A model generated the notes under the pieces. The model was not told where the DNA came from. It saw nothing but the letters and a program-made list of their open reading frames with translations, and searched no databases. Made by a program: the position numbers and the translations under genes. From Aspidiotus rigidus (taxonomy: Eukaryota > Arthropoda > Insecta > Hemiptera > Diaspididae), in contig JAVHKY010000063.1 in the NCBI GenBank assembly GCA_035079385.1, positions 1,240,001-1,304,000 of the forward strand: a DNA stretch of 64,000 bases, in the 5' to 3' direction. Numbering within the stretch: the first letter of the stretch is position 1; every line of letters begins with the position of its first letter. Shown here piece after piece: positions 45,266 through 56,331 of this stretch.

Positions 45266-47011
45266 GTAAATTGATCTTTGACTGGACATCTTCGATTAAC
45301 TGGATCTGTGTACTGAGAGGAAGCCCCTCCCCTGGTCTCCAGTTTTTCTATTACATCGGCAAGAAAACTGAGGTAACCATGAATAAACGCCAAATTGGAT
45401 GCTAGTTCAGGTTTTCGCAGCAGCGATTTCACGTTAGCCGTATATTTGGAGCCATCATCCGGCAACGCATTTATGACCGTCGAAAAGTTTTCAAAATGAA
45501 TAGCATAAAAGACCGCGGCTCGTACCCACGTTCCCCACCGTGTGATGACGACATCTGGTGGCAACGGATACCGCATGTGCTCTTTGTAGATATCGCAACG
45601 AGAAGGACATTTTAGGAAAATTTTCCGCGCAGAACTTATCAGAGCATTCACATCTGGGAAAATTTCTCGTATCTTTTCGCACAATCTATGGATTCCATGC
45701 GCTACACACGTGACGTGAACCAAATTACAATAAAGTTGTTTCAAATTTTTTCCACATAAGGACATATAGGGCGCAGCGTCAGTTACTAAAAGTAGAATAC
45801 GACTCGAAAATGGTTGTCCCATGTAAAATCGTACGAGGGCGTCATTAACAAAGGCGGACACTGTAGCAGCATTCGTTTTCTCGAGTTCTGAGGTCGCTAT
45901 TAAGAAAGGTGCCCCTCCCTCGTGAGGAGTCAAATTTCCGATCAGTAGATTAGCCACATAATTACCGCGCGCGTCCGTCGTTTCATCAACGCTGATATAA
46001 ACGTAGTTACCTCGTATCCTTTTTCGTACTCCATCAAGTGTCTCTTCGAACAATTTTGGGACTTCAGTCTTTCGAACAGTACTTTCAGAAGGAACATCGA
46101 GTCGTGTACTTTTTCAGGAAATTGCGAAGGATCTCATTACTCAACTTGTGCAAGGGAATATTTGCCTCAAGAAATCCTTCGCACAGGTCGCGATTGAATG
46201 TCGTTTGAGCCATCATCGTGGAGGAAGATAACGCAGGTAATGTTGGCTGCTTAAGTTTTGAACGTGAAGCCCGACGTGCAGCAGCTATGTGCAATGCTGA
46301 GGACAAAAATGAGGTCCAAATGAAAAACCGTCACCATAGGTCCACCCCCTCCCCTCTTGTTCATTGTAGACTTACCCGAAGCACAGTGCGACTGTACATG
46401 ACTTTTTTGTTTGCAAGTGATATCTTTTGCACAAACTAAACACGATACTATTCTGCCGTCGGTAGTGAAAACTGTAGAGTCCTGATTATAAGGTGAAATC
46501 CATTGGCGTAAGGACGCTCCTAACGACGTTTTGATTTTTGGCATGTTATCGTAGATAAAAAATTGTCTTCTCAATTCGTATACGCGTTCTTCTCGCGTCT
46601 TTCTTCGCTCGATAATGTTTCTTGACTGATCAAGTGATACTGAAAAGCTACTTGTTAACTCGTGAACAGCGCATCGGCATGTTACAAACGGTTTCATACT
46701 GACTTGCGATGCATGAATCACAAGTATGAAGTAATAACATCGAGCTAAGAAATTATTATACGTGTTGAATTAACACTGCGTACATTTTCGTGTGAGAAAG
46801 TACGTTTCAAAGTATCCTGTCTTTATTTTGGTACTATTCGGTTATTTTACCCATTTTCGGTATTTATTCCATTTTCGGTAATTTTCGGTAAAATAATTTT
46901 TTTTTTGTGAGTCCCCTATGCTACGAAATGAACTTGTATCTGGTTTTCAGACATCTATCTTTTCAGGAAATGATTCGAGAAAAACCGAGAAATCCGAGCT
47001 CTAATTATAAT

Positions 47012-48308
47012 ATTAAAGAACGGCTTTGAATTATCAAGAAAATTTCACTTGATCACCTGAATTCAGCGTCTACTGCATATTTCTAAAAAATAGTAGAATT
47101 GTAAATTTAATATCTACTTAGTCTCAAATTAACTTTCATCAGATTTTTCAGACAAACAACTGCTATAACTTTAAGACAATGTTTACCACATGTGCACCGC
47201 ACTCCGCACATTTTGCGTCATTTAGTTACACCACCCAACTGAGCACTAGCTTTTTAATGGGACCCGGACCTCTTTTGGTACAAGCATCCTGTTGGCCAGA
47301 TTATGATGGGGGTAAGACCCAAAACTACTCTTGTATAAACTAACGAATAAAATAGAATTGTACACTTGAGATGTTTTTAATTGAGTCACCTGTTTCGTGA
47401 CAATACACGCTAAGTAAACATGATTATAACAAGCAACCTCACAGGAGTTTGGAAGAGGTTCATGCCCTGCGGCGCTGTTCTGTATACAAAGTAGAATTGA
47501 CGATTTGACGTACATTGAAACTGACGATCTGGCAAATTCTATCTTTTAGACAATGAAGGAAGACTATTTTTCTCCGATTGTTAATGATTAAGAATAAGTA
47601 AAACAAATTTCAGCTTGTTTCCCAAAATTATGTGGCTTTGGCTTCAGACGTTCAGCTTTCAGCTAACTAACTTATCAACTCTGTTTGATAATAATACGCT
47701 ACCAGATATGGAAGTACGCAGTTCACGAGAATAAAAATCGCATGCAAAACGTGAAGGAGAACTCATTCACAATCGAACGCAAAAACAACGTTTCTCGTTT
47801 TCTCCTTGCGGTAAAACAATGGAGTACATCCGTCCAATATAACGCATGAAATGATGGAAATGTGTTATGATGCAACCTACTTTGCCAAACAAGAACCTAC
47901 CGTCCCGTATCACAAACTGGTACTGATCACATACGCGAGTATGAAAAAATATGATACCTACAAAAATAGTAGGCCTATTCCAGGAAACAATAACGATCAA
48001 TAAACGCGAGATTGAAACAGATACAATACCTATCTTAGTTCAATATTGATTTCATGTTCAAGTATTAAGATACTACCCTATACAATCATTCATTCTTTTT
48101 TCTCCAATACTCTACTTTTATTATTCACATTTTCATATTTCCCGACCGATTGCAACAATGTCAATTGATCTCATCACTTGAATTCTATTCCGTAAAAACA
48201 AACACTCAAGGTACCTACCTCAACGTACGTGATCAAACTGATACCTCTCTTTTAAATCGGCTATAGTTCAGGTGGTATTTCAGGATAACGTAATTCTTTG
48301 CAAGCTAA
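47012..48308. other. No gene recognised
   Basis: Frames at 47246-47515 and 47767-48000 (minus) lack motifs. Ordinary AT-rich intergenic sequence. Confidence 0.45.
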
Positions 48309-48703
48309 CAATGGACCGTGTTATTGTGACGTCACAACTATCGATATCATGGATGAAAAGATCGATTTTGTCCATTTAGCATTTTGCTCCCATAAGAAAT
48401 ACATGTGGAGCAGAGATTACTACGCTACCAATTGAATATAAAAAATGATACGGTCAAGAGATTTTTTTTACAAGTAGCAAGAAGTTGATAAATTTGAAAT
48501 ATCAACTTTTCTGTGAATTTTAACATCTCATATCAAATTAATACCATGGTCATCTTTGCTCCGCATGTATTTCTTATGGGAGCAAAATGCCGAATGGACG
48601 AATTTTCAGCAGAATAGGTACTTCTGCCAGAAATAGCTCACTCACACTTATGCATCTTGCACTCACACTCATGTTGCGTTATCACAAATAACACAGTCCA
48701 TAG
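48309..48703. mobile_element. Outer MITE of a nested pair
   Basis: ATGGACCGTGTTATTGTGA (about 48310-48328) is mirrored by TCACAAATAACACAGTCCAT (about 48681-48700). It encloses the inverted repeat at 48370-48600. Confidence 0.6.
48370..48600. mobile_element. MITE copy 1, CTCCCATAAGAAATACATGY family
   Basis: The arms GTCCATTTAGCATTTTGCTC plus CCATAAGAAATACATGTGGA are repeated as reverse complement at 48554-48600. Copy 2 is at 51173-51376. Confidence 0.75.
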
Positions 48704-49091
48704 TGGAGGAATTCTATTCTCCATCAGTTTCTCGTTTACTTATTTCTCCTTTACACGTTCCTCGCTGTCTGACGACTCAACCAATAATGTGTATTTAATA
48801 TATGTAGGTATTCAATAAGTAATTTTCTTACTCCGAAATTCAAATCAGAAAAACTACTATACATATAAAATACAAAGTACGCACGTAAAATTAAATTATG
48901 CGTCATCATCTAGCGTCATCATCTATCATATTTTCAAAACTTTGATAATGTTCCAGCTCCTGAAACACTCACGTCAGCAGACTGCAGCGAATATGACGTT
49001 TTGTGACGTTTTACAATTCATTAAGTATAAGGCTTTTCCAGCGTTCCATATTGCATAATTATCTGCCTGATTCTTATCAATACGGTGGGCT

Positions 49092-49929
49092 CCTTAACCA
49101 CGGTATAAGATGAAGAGGTAGTGACACGAACGTATTCCGACTGTGGTAATCCACGGCCTACTTTATATAAGGCCGGAATGTAGCGAAGTCACAACGTCGC
49201 ACTCTAAAATCAGTGGATACAGGTTTACATGGACGCTTATGGGAAAAAACGAAAAAATTCAAGTATTTTGATTCGCACGCTAATAAAACGCGGTTTTCGG
49301 AAAAAGCGAAGAGAATATAAGTTAAAGAGCAAACGATTTTCTGTTTTTTAAGCCCAATTTTAGTAAAATTGGTGCAGTACAAGTGCAGTTATCATCGTTT
49401 GAAAATTAAAAATCAGATAGGAGACGAAGTGCGGTACACGTACACCGTGGTTACACCGCACCGATGAACATGAACCGCCCCGAAACATCATTGATAAGAA
49501 TCCACTGCGCGCTGTTGTCATTTTCTGCATTCCGGCCTTATATAAAGTAGGCCGTGGGTAAACGCTGTCCGTGATTTTGAAGTAGTTCTGAACATTCCGA
49601 GCGCAGCGCTCGTGATGAAAGTGATGGGTAATGTACAGAGTCTTATGGGAACGCCGCTACTTTCAAAAATTTATTGCAGGATTAGGAATCAGCCGATGCA
49701 TTTCATATTTGGCATAAAAATACCATTTAATCTACTCTATAAAATTTTGAAAGAATCATCCTTCTAAGTAAATTCTTGGATTTTTTATAATCCTTGGAAA
49801 TTTCATCAATACTAGGGTACCAACGGTAACGTCTCGGCGCAGGTGGGGTCTGGAAGGAACAGGGAAACAGCCCGAGTGTTCGCTGCAAACCTTGTGTCAT
49901 TACCTCTTCATCTTATACCGTGTCCTTAA
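49092..49929. mobile_element. Outer inverted-repeat element with TTAA at both ends
   Basis: CACGGTATAAGATGAAGAGG plus TAGTGACAC (to 49127) is mirrored at 49894-49921. TTAA lies just outside both arms (about 49094 and 49926), which could be a piggyBac-type target. The inner element at 49150-49558 is nested in it. Confidence 0.55.
49150..49558. mobile_element. Nested MITE with TAA duplication, Harbinger-like
   Basis: The 31-bp ends (CCACGGCCTACTTTATATAA, then GGCCGGAATG) are perfect inverted repeats. TAA at 49147-49149 and 49559-49561 is a 3-bp duplication typical of PIF/Harbinger. The frame at 49158-49382 is incidental. Confidence 0.8.
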
Positions 49930-50047
49930 CATTGATCTTATGGCAGGTTGACACCGGAATGAAAATGAGTATGCAACCTAGCAATACCCATAAGAATAAT
50001 GTTAGAAAGCCCAAGTACATAAACTTCCAGGCCTCTATAAATACAGA

Positions 50048-51049
50048 ATGTCAATGTTTGTTTTCAAAAATAAATTAGATTTTGGGGTACATGACTCGAT
50101 AGCCAGGACCAGGTCTGGCGGTGCGGTAGTCGCCTCTCACTTGGGTTGGAAGAAGCATCATTCACGGATCCAGGCAAGGCACAAGGGGTACAAGGTTTTT
50201 AACAGGCTTCAACCTGCTATTCGTGTTGTGAATCGGCTATCCACATTCAAGAGGGCTGTTAGGGAACAGTTCTATGGACTGGCGTGAGTTAACTGTGTTT
50301 TTGTGGTTTTTTGTTTGTTTGTTTGTTTGTTTGTTTGTTTGTTTGTTTGTTTGTTATGGAACAGTTCTATGGACTGGAGTGAGTTGGCTGTTGTATTGTT
50401 TTGTTTGTTTGTATGTGTTTCTTGTTGCTCCACTATGAGTATGCTGTGGTAATTTAGTAATTTATCTGTTCAACCATTTGTTCATGTGTTTTCTGTTTAC
50501 CTGATTATTTGTATCTACCTGTATGTGTATGTGTAATTGTATAAGTGAATTTATACACCCTCCTCATCCCTTTTGTTATTTTGTTATTTTGGTACTTTGG
50601 TACTTTGTTATTTTGCTGTACTGTTTTGTTGTTTTCCTCTTATTATTACCATTTGTTTGTAAAATCAGTTAGGTATAGGTTATATATTTATTGTCATTGT
50701 TTGTTTAAATTCTTTAAAAAATCACGCTGCCGTCTTGTTGTCTTGTTTTCATATTTATTTATTCTATTTATCTTATCATCTACTTACTTAATTATTTATT
50801 TATTTATTCATTTATTTATTTTTTATTTTATTTTATTATTATTTATTTATTTATTTATTTATTATTTTTTTTTTCTTTTCTTTTCTTGTTTTTGCCGTTA
50901 TCTACTTTTCTTTTAGTTACTTATGTAGTAGTCCGCCCCCTGCTCGCCCTATGTATTAAAGGGCATTAGGGGGTGTACAAAATTTTCCATCATGATTGTA
51001 ATGTACTGGCACAATAAATAAATTGAAAAATTGAGAAATTGAGAAATTG
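50048..51049 (+). pseudogene. LINE 3' end: C-terminus, long UTR and tail
   Basis: Residues GYKVFNRLQPAIRVV and LSTFKRAVREQF (to the stop at 50287) match the FN-LP-IR ... FK--V motif at the C-terminus of CR1/Jockey-like ORF2 proteins. A T-rich UTR follows, then CCCTATGTATTAAAGGGCAT, a small hairpin, and a tail AATAAATAAATTG with ATTGAGAA units, as in 3' tails of such LINEs. Everything upstream is missing. Confidence 0.7.
50313..50355. repeat. (GTTT)n microsatellite between a short duplication
   Basis: About ten GTTT units. GAACAGTTCTATGGACTGG occurs on both sides (about 50264 and 50359), so replication slippage probably duplicated the end of the LINE frame. 50750-50880 is a related TTTA-rich stretch. 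Confidence 0.85.
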
Positions 51050-51110
51050 TATTGATAAGAATGAGGCGAATAAGTATGCAATATGGAACGCTGGAAAAGC
51101 CTTAATTCAA
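51045..51110 (-). repeat. Inverted copy of 49013-49082
   Basis: The reverse complement AAGGCTTTTCCAGCGTTCCA, then TATTGCATA and TTCTTATCAATAC, matches 49020-49082 closely. It abuts the LINE tail on one side and the TTAA element on the other. Confidence 0.7.
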
Positions 51111-51172
51111 TGTACTACCTATATCGCACATCAAAATAGAAAGGTCGGAGACCATCCTTCGAACATAATGGC

Positions 51173-51376
51173 TCCCATAAGAAATACATGCGGAGCAAAG
51201 ATCATCATGTCACTAATGAAAAATAATGAATATTTAAAGAATGAAACGAATATATTTCAGTTTTTATGATCATGAGTATTTCAAAAGCAAATTTTCATTT
51301 CTTAATTTCCTCTTGTTTTCAATTAGTAACATGATGATCTTTACTACCGCATGTATTTCTTATGGGAGCCATTATG
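51173..51376. mobile_element. MITE copy 2, CTCCCATAAGAAATACATGY family
   Basis: CATAATGGCTCCCATAAGAA plus ATACATGCGGAGCAAAGATC is mirrored at 51330-51376. Same family as 48370-48600. Confidence 0.78.
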
Positions 51377-51399
51377 CTCAAAGGATATATTTCGCAGAT

Positions 51400-52300
51400 G
51401 TATCGATCAATGTTCAACATCAAAAACATGATCCATTGGAAGTGGTTCATGCCTCGTCTAATAACAAGACAATACAACCTCAAAAAAAAAAAAAAAAAAT
51501 TAATAGAATGGAAAGCAACTCTGAATTTAGTGCAAAGGATTTTTGAGCTGGATACAAAAATGTGAATTTTTATATGAGTTTGCACGATACAAATTAATAA
51601 AATTAATAGATATTTCCGCCTTGTCAAATCTAAGTATATAGATCCACCCTCATACATTGCCTAGAAAAAGAGTTACATATCAGGATCTCCCATTTGAACA
51701 TCTGAGAATCAACGTTTATGTCACGGTACATTATAGAGGTACCTATTGACACAATGCAAAATTTCTGTCGCCGGAACTGTGTTAATTCATACAGAATTCC
51801 GTGCAGCGATCGTTCAAATACCTTCCACACCCCACCTGTGTCAGAACCTTACCGGAGGTACCCTAATATTGACGAAATTTTCGAGGGCTGTAAAAGATGG
51901 AGAAATTCGCCTAAGAAGATAATTTTTTTTAAATAAGTAGAGCATACTAAGTTGTCTATTCGTACCCAGTTTCAGATTTTATTTTTAGGCTCGTACCTTC
52001 AATACCTGATTCCTCTACAAATTTTTAAAAATTGATGAATTTACATTATATAGTATTCATGTAGTTTTCCTGCCTAGTTATACCTTGCAACGCTCCTAGG
52101 GTAGATTATATCAACTGACACAACTCATGCGACCATAACAAACACGTCTAATACACGTTCGTGTCAATACCTCTATAATGTACCCTGGTTTACGTTTACG
52201 TAACTCTTTTTTCCAAGCTACAACATATTCTAATTGAAGAAATGTAAAAAATTACGAGAGTCGTATAATGAAATATAGCGCGAGCGCTTCAGACACAATA
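51400..52300. other. No gene recognised
   Basis: An A-run at 51481-51499 and short frames (51718-51936 +) without motifs. Confidence 0.45.
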
Positions 52301-52311
52301 CAAGTACATAT

Positions 52312-52447
52312 GTGACCTGCGATTAGAAAAGGATGCTCATTGCCCATTGACAGGAACACCATTTCTCTCTCATTAGATGTCCAATCAGAGAGAAATAGTG
52401 TTCCTGCGCCAATGGGCAATGAGCATCCTTTTCTCATCGCAGGTCAC
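52312..52447. mobile_element. Hairpin (foldback) element copy 1
   Basis: A 136-bp near-perfect palindrome with ends GTGACCTGCGATTAGAAAAG and CTTTTCTCATCGCAGGTCAC and a loop near TCATTAGATGTCCAAT. ATAT flanks both sides (52308-52311, 52448-52451). No coding capacity. Transcripts would fold into a long stem. Confidence 0.9.
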
Positions 52448-52621
52448 ATATGTACTAACAGGGTAGAAATAAGTACAGGCGAAACAAGCTACAGTTGAAC
52501 AGTGAGTCACAATATACTTATTTGTCAGAAATTAATTGTCATCACGAACTTACAAGTCCTTGGAAAACGTATCAGCAAGGTATGATGATAGGATAATCTT
52601 ATTTACTATAGGTGAGTAATT

Positions 52622-52757
52622 GTGACCTGCGATGAGAAAAGGATGCTCATTGCCCACTGACAGGAACACCACTTCTCTCTGATTAGATACCCAATCAGAG
52701 AGAAATGGCATTCTTGCGCCAATGGGCAATGAGCATCCTTTTCTCATTGCAGGTCAC
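52622..52757. mobile_element. Hairpin (foldback) element copy 2
   Basis: Same length and sequence as copy 1 with a few differences, flanked by AATT on both sides (52618-52621, 52758-52761). The spacing from copy 1 is only 174 bp, and the different duplications show two separate insertions. Confidence 0.9.
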
Positions 52758-53025
52758 AATTAGTGTATAAACTGCTTTCAATAGCTCTACACCGTCTAGT
52801 GTGATTCTTTTGTTTCTAATATCTACAGCTCTCCTCATGTAAGAGATGAACACTTTTAGAGGATGTTTGCATACCAGAAGATGAGCGGCAAAATCAGAGT
52901 TGGTGGGTTGACTTTTTTCAAAGACAATTTTTAGGATCGCGCTCTTTCAAAGTCATGAACCCTATTGCAATCGCTTTTTCTTCTCCTTCAGCCTTGGAAC
53001 TGTTGTTCACCAATTGAGGAAGTAT

Positions 53026-53255
53026 CTGTAAAAAGGGCCTCCGCAAGGAAATTTTTGAAATTGAAAAATGAATTTGAAGTTTTGGATGAATATAACTTTG
53101 CAACAATAAGTTTAATCAAAAAAAGTGTAAGAACAAAAATTGAAGAGCAACTCTTTTTCTATAAAATGCAATAATTAGATTGTCAATCTGTTGAATAGTA
53201 AATTCATAAAGAACGGAAGAAAAAAAGATGGCGGAGGCCCTTCTTGCAGAGAAAG
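53026..53255. mobile_element. MITE, family copy B (copy A at 11592)
   Basis: CTGTAAAAAGGGCCTCCGCA and GGCGGAGGCCCTTCTTGCAG are inverted ends. The interior matches copy A. A further end-like sequence, GACGGAGGCCCTTTTTACAG, occurs at about 53347-53366. Confidence 0.65.
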
Positions 53256-53807
53256 GATAAAATCCCATATAAGCCCATACAAAAAAAAAAAAAAAATTGA
53301 AAAATATGGGCATTGAACTGAAACGTCCAAAAATCATGATCTCGGCGACGGAGGCCCTTTTTACAGATAACTCCTCATTTGTTGTTCAGCAACCTTTTGA
53401 TTTGCGGTGTCGATCCTAGTGGAATAGTACATTACTATACTTACAAGATGGTAAAAATTCACCTATTATCTTGTATTGTAAGCTGCTTTTCTGCATAAAT
53501 GATCGACAAAGAGGATGTTATAGCGGGGAGAATGGGGTTTTCTGATACTGGTCAACGGCGTTTGATTCTTTATCAACATTACCCACCAAAATCATTGAAT
53601 AACATTCTACTTTACCAACTATTTTTAGCCAATCAAAATGAACTTTGATAATCATGTATTCAGAAAAGTAGGTAGTTTTTAGGTTCCTTTGTACTTGCTC
53701 CACTCTGTACAAGTTACAAACCAATTGCAATTGCTTTTTTTTTCTTCAGCCTTGCAATTGTTGTTCACCAACCTTCCAATGTTGTATACCTAATGAATTG
53801 ATTGTTC

Positions 53808-54019
53808 TACTACACATTTCTTATGTTACGATTCTTTGCCTGCTCATCTCGAGGGAGGGTGTTTGCCTTCAAGTCAATCAATTCCATTTGAAGGTTTTCG
53901 ACCACGTCCTCTTCGTTGGTTTCAAAAGGATTTTCAACAATATGGAATGATATACTTTCCCAATCGTCTAAGGTGTAAGATTTTATTTCACCTACAGTGA
54001 ACCAGATCGGATCATTGGA
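53808..54019 (-). pseudogene. hAT/ZBED-like transposase fragment
   Basis: About 70 codons on the minus strand, ending in TAG at 53808: NDPIWFTVGEIKSYTLDDWE, then VENPFETNEEDVVENLQMEL and IDLKANTLPRDEQ. The NPF...LQ-ELI-L pattern matches hAT-derived ZBED5/FAM200-like proteins just before the dimerisation domain. No Met, and stops lie upstream. Confidence 0.5.
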
Positions 54020-55180
54020 TTATCATCATACTTCACTGATGAGTTTTTCAAGAAATTACTCGTTCATGACAACTAATTTCTGACGAATATTGTAAGTCAC
54101 CCTTCAATGTTTCGCGTGTACTTACTTCTTCTCTGCTAAAGTACGATATGTGTATTTGTATTGTTTTTCATTACCTACCTGTAGTACTTCTTTTTTTCTT
54201 TCTATTGTACCGAACCTGTAAGTACCTACGACTGTTTGATTATGTGTGCAAGTATAAATCGGTTGTAGCCAGGCATCAAGGCTTACTGTCTGTACGTTGG
54301 TAGCATCTCCGTTAAGAAAAGTATATGGAAGCCGTGGGAATCGACAAACTGATTAACTCCCTCAATTGAATGATACGCACGCCGCCCATCAGTTACGCAC
54401 GTTTCAATGAGCATTCTTCGTTCCTCGTGAAAAATTACTTTTTGCCGGGCGGCTTAGAATTCTCTGGCTGCACTTCACGCCTTCTTTTTCTACAAGACAG
54501 TACGTAAACGGCGTAGTTGTAGTTATCACGAATTAAATTTGCCGTGACACGCCGTGTACCCTTTGATGTTCTTCATCTCCATGCAGCATTTACGTATATC
54601 AACCAAACTATTGGTACTACAGACAAAACGATATACAAGTTAGTTGCATCGCTACTATACACAAAACGTTTTATAAGTATGATAACGAAATGACTTCATG
54701 GCTGTAACACATAAGTAGGTATATCATTCACGATTATGCACATCGTGATCATTACTATTTTAGGTCATAAAAAAAACGATCAAAACAGAAAGATTTTGGA
54801 GGATTTTAAAACTGATTTTTATAGTATAAACAGCAACATGTTTCACTCTGTACTTAAGACTCACTGACTCAGTCTCTATGTGAATAGGTACCTAATCATT
54901 TTCTCTTTCCTTGACCAATTTTTAGTTTTTTTTTTTCAGTTCCTTCCTACCCCTGATGAAGGAACGCGTTCTTTCCGCAACGTCGCTTGTATTACTAATA
55001 GGTACATACTTTGATTTTGTGATTGAATCACTTAGTTTTGACGGCAGTGCCAAGAACTGATTCTTTATGTTTTCATTGCTGGGACTTACTTGGTATATCT
55101 ATAAGTTTAAGAGAAGGTGAAAAAAACTTACAGCTAACTTTGTTCATCAACTGCGATAATTGAACAGTGTTGTATTATCC
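54020..55180. other. No gene recognised; one Penelope-like motif
   Basis: CCTGATGAAGGAACGCGTTC then CGCAACGTCG at about 54953-54987 is a degenerate version of the CTGATGA...GAAACGTC motif seen at 3317. The right end of a hAT-like MITE (AATCCGCCACTG, about 55340-55350) follows further on. Confidence 0.4.
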
Positions 55181-55501
55181 TATACACGCACACAACGCAC
55201 GGGCATTGAGCGGCAAACTTTTTGAGGACGGCAAAAAGGTGGCAGAAAAAAAAATAAAAAAGTTTGGGAAAGGGTGGAAAAGGAAAAAAAGAAAAAGGGG
55301 CGGCATATTAGTGAGTGCGTGTAGGCAGCAAAGAGCTTAATCCGCCACTGTAATTGAGGCAAACAGGGAACCTGTTTCATGGGAGTTTCCTGTAGGTATG
55401 GATTTTTAATTTTTGTCTATTCTCCAAACGGTAATCGAGTGTGGATGATATAATATTATTATGGGTAAATTAGGGATTCTTCTCATCATCATGTTTTGGA
55501 A

Positions 55502-55543
55502 CACCTACGTTTCGACTGTATGACATGTATCAAGGTGTACTAA
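55502..55543 (-). repeat. Degenerate Penelope-type motif
   Basis: The minus strand reads ACACCTTGATACATGTCA... then GTCGAAACGTAGGTGT. ACACCT/AGGTGT close a stem around the GAAACGT, but the CTGATGA core is lost. Confidence 0.3.
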
Positions 55544-55799
55544 AAGAGATATCGACGAAAGAAGGTGAAAGTCATGAGTCATATGAAAAGGATAGTACAA
55601 TGATGTCATAGTCGATGAACGAATGAAAAATTTTTTCACGCCAGTAATTTTCCCAAAAAATTATTCGTGCGAAGAATTGTTCGGGCGAAGAATTCCTTAC
55701 TCTAAGAATTTTTATGCGAAGAATTTCAGCGCGAAGAGTTTCCTAAGCTATAAATTTCTAACGCTATGAATTTCGCGCGAAGAATTGTCCTGTTCCCAT

Positions 55800-55920
55800 C
55801 CAATCTAGGAAAAAATGCACTTTTCAACTTCAGACAAGCCACTACAACTCGGCCAAATTTCATGAGAATCCAACCCAGTAGTTTTTGAGCAGTTGCGTAG
55901 ACAAAAAAAAATCTTATAAT
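55800..55920 (+). repeat. Dispersed CTTCAGA...GGCCAA repeat, diverged copy
   Basis: ACTTCAGACA, CTACAACTCGGCCAAATTTC, CCAACCCAGTAGTTTTTGAG and GTAGACAAAAA parallel the copies at 35090-35400. GAGAAAGTTCATTGCCCCCT just after it (about 55995) also follows the copy near 35690. Confidence 0.6.
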
Positions 55921-55984
55921 GTATTTAATATATAAACAAGGAAACCTGAAATTTTCTCATTAGGCTCGAAGTGATCTAGGACAT

Positions 55985-56331
55985 TCAAAACGTTGAGAAA
56001 GTTCATTGCCCCCTCTTCCTGTATACCTTGCGTCGGTTGTAATCGCGTTTATGTCGCATTTGCAAAACACCGCCCGTCCTCCATGATGGAGTAGATGCGG
56101 GTTGCTTATGCATTTTAATTTTGTTTCCTCCAACACCGGAATCGACCCTTTCGGGTATAACTTCAGTGAAGGAAGAATCTTCTCTGCGAACCCCCTCATC
56201 TATTCGGCAACCGCCAAGCTGCAGTGCCTCCTGACACGCAAAAGAAAACATAAGAACACACACAACAAGAACACCACCACATTACACAATATAGTAGATT
56301 GCTGTTGTAGTTTTTTCATGTTCTTCTATTT
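55985..56331 (-). other. Probable 3' UTR of the R1-like LINE
   Basis: It follows the LINE frame on the minus strand. Frames here (55960-56263) show no domain, and the low coordinate side meets a dispersed repeat. Confidence 0.35.

Larger units (their letters stand above)
44074..46721 (-). pseudogene. hAT transposase, frameshifted and interrupted
   Basis: In order on the minus strand: a BED-like finger (FTTDGRIVSCLVCAKDITCK, then QSH; about 46490-46370); FNRDLCEGFLEANIPLHKLS and LRNFLKKYT (46200-46100); VPSESTVRKTEVPKL; YISVDETTDARG with the first catalytic Asp (about 45990) and LLVTDAAPYM with the second (about 45790); HVTCVAHGIHRLC; RWGTWVRAAVF; and, beyond the insertion, VEVERSFSEYKTLLSDRRLS with the catalytic Glu and the dimerisation helix, ending at 44074. 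The wording is closest to CGGBP1-like hAT proteins. Frameshifts occur near 46310 and 46090, plus the insertion at 44375-45265. The three catalytic residues are still present. Confidence 0.88.
43946..47003 (-). mobile_element. Near full-length hAT transposon, inactive
   Basis: Inverted ends TAGAGCTCGGAC and TAGAGCTCGGATTTCTCGG (reverse strand at 47003) bound 3058 bp. The flanking 8-mers CTTATTAG and ATTATAAT agree at 5 of 8 positions, as expected for an old duplication of the hAT type nTnnnnAn. TTTTCGGTA words crowd the right subterminal region (about 46845-46895). It contains a broken transposase gene on the minus strand and a later MULE-like insertion at 44375-45265. Confidence 0.85.

Noticed and set aside
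50545..50916. 123-residue hydrophobic frame suggesting a membrane protein
   Set aside because: It comes from T-rich low-complexity (TTTA/TTTG) sequence in the LINE 3' UTR.
54953..54987. A second intact hammerhead ribozyme
   Set aside because: GAAA is changed to GCAA and no stem I can be formed.
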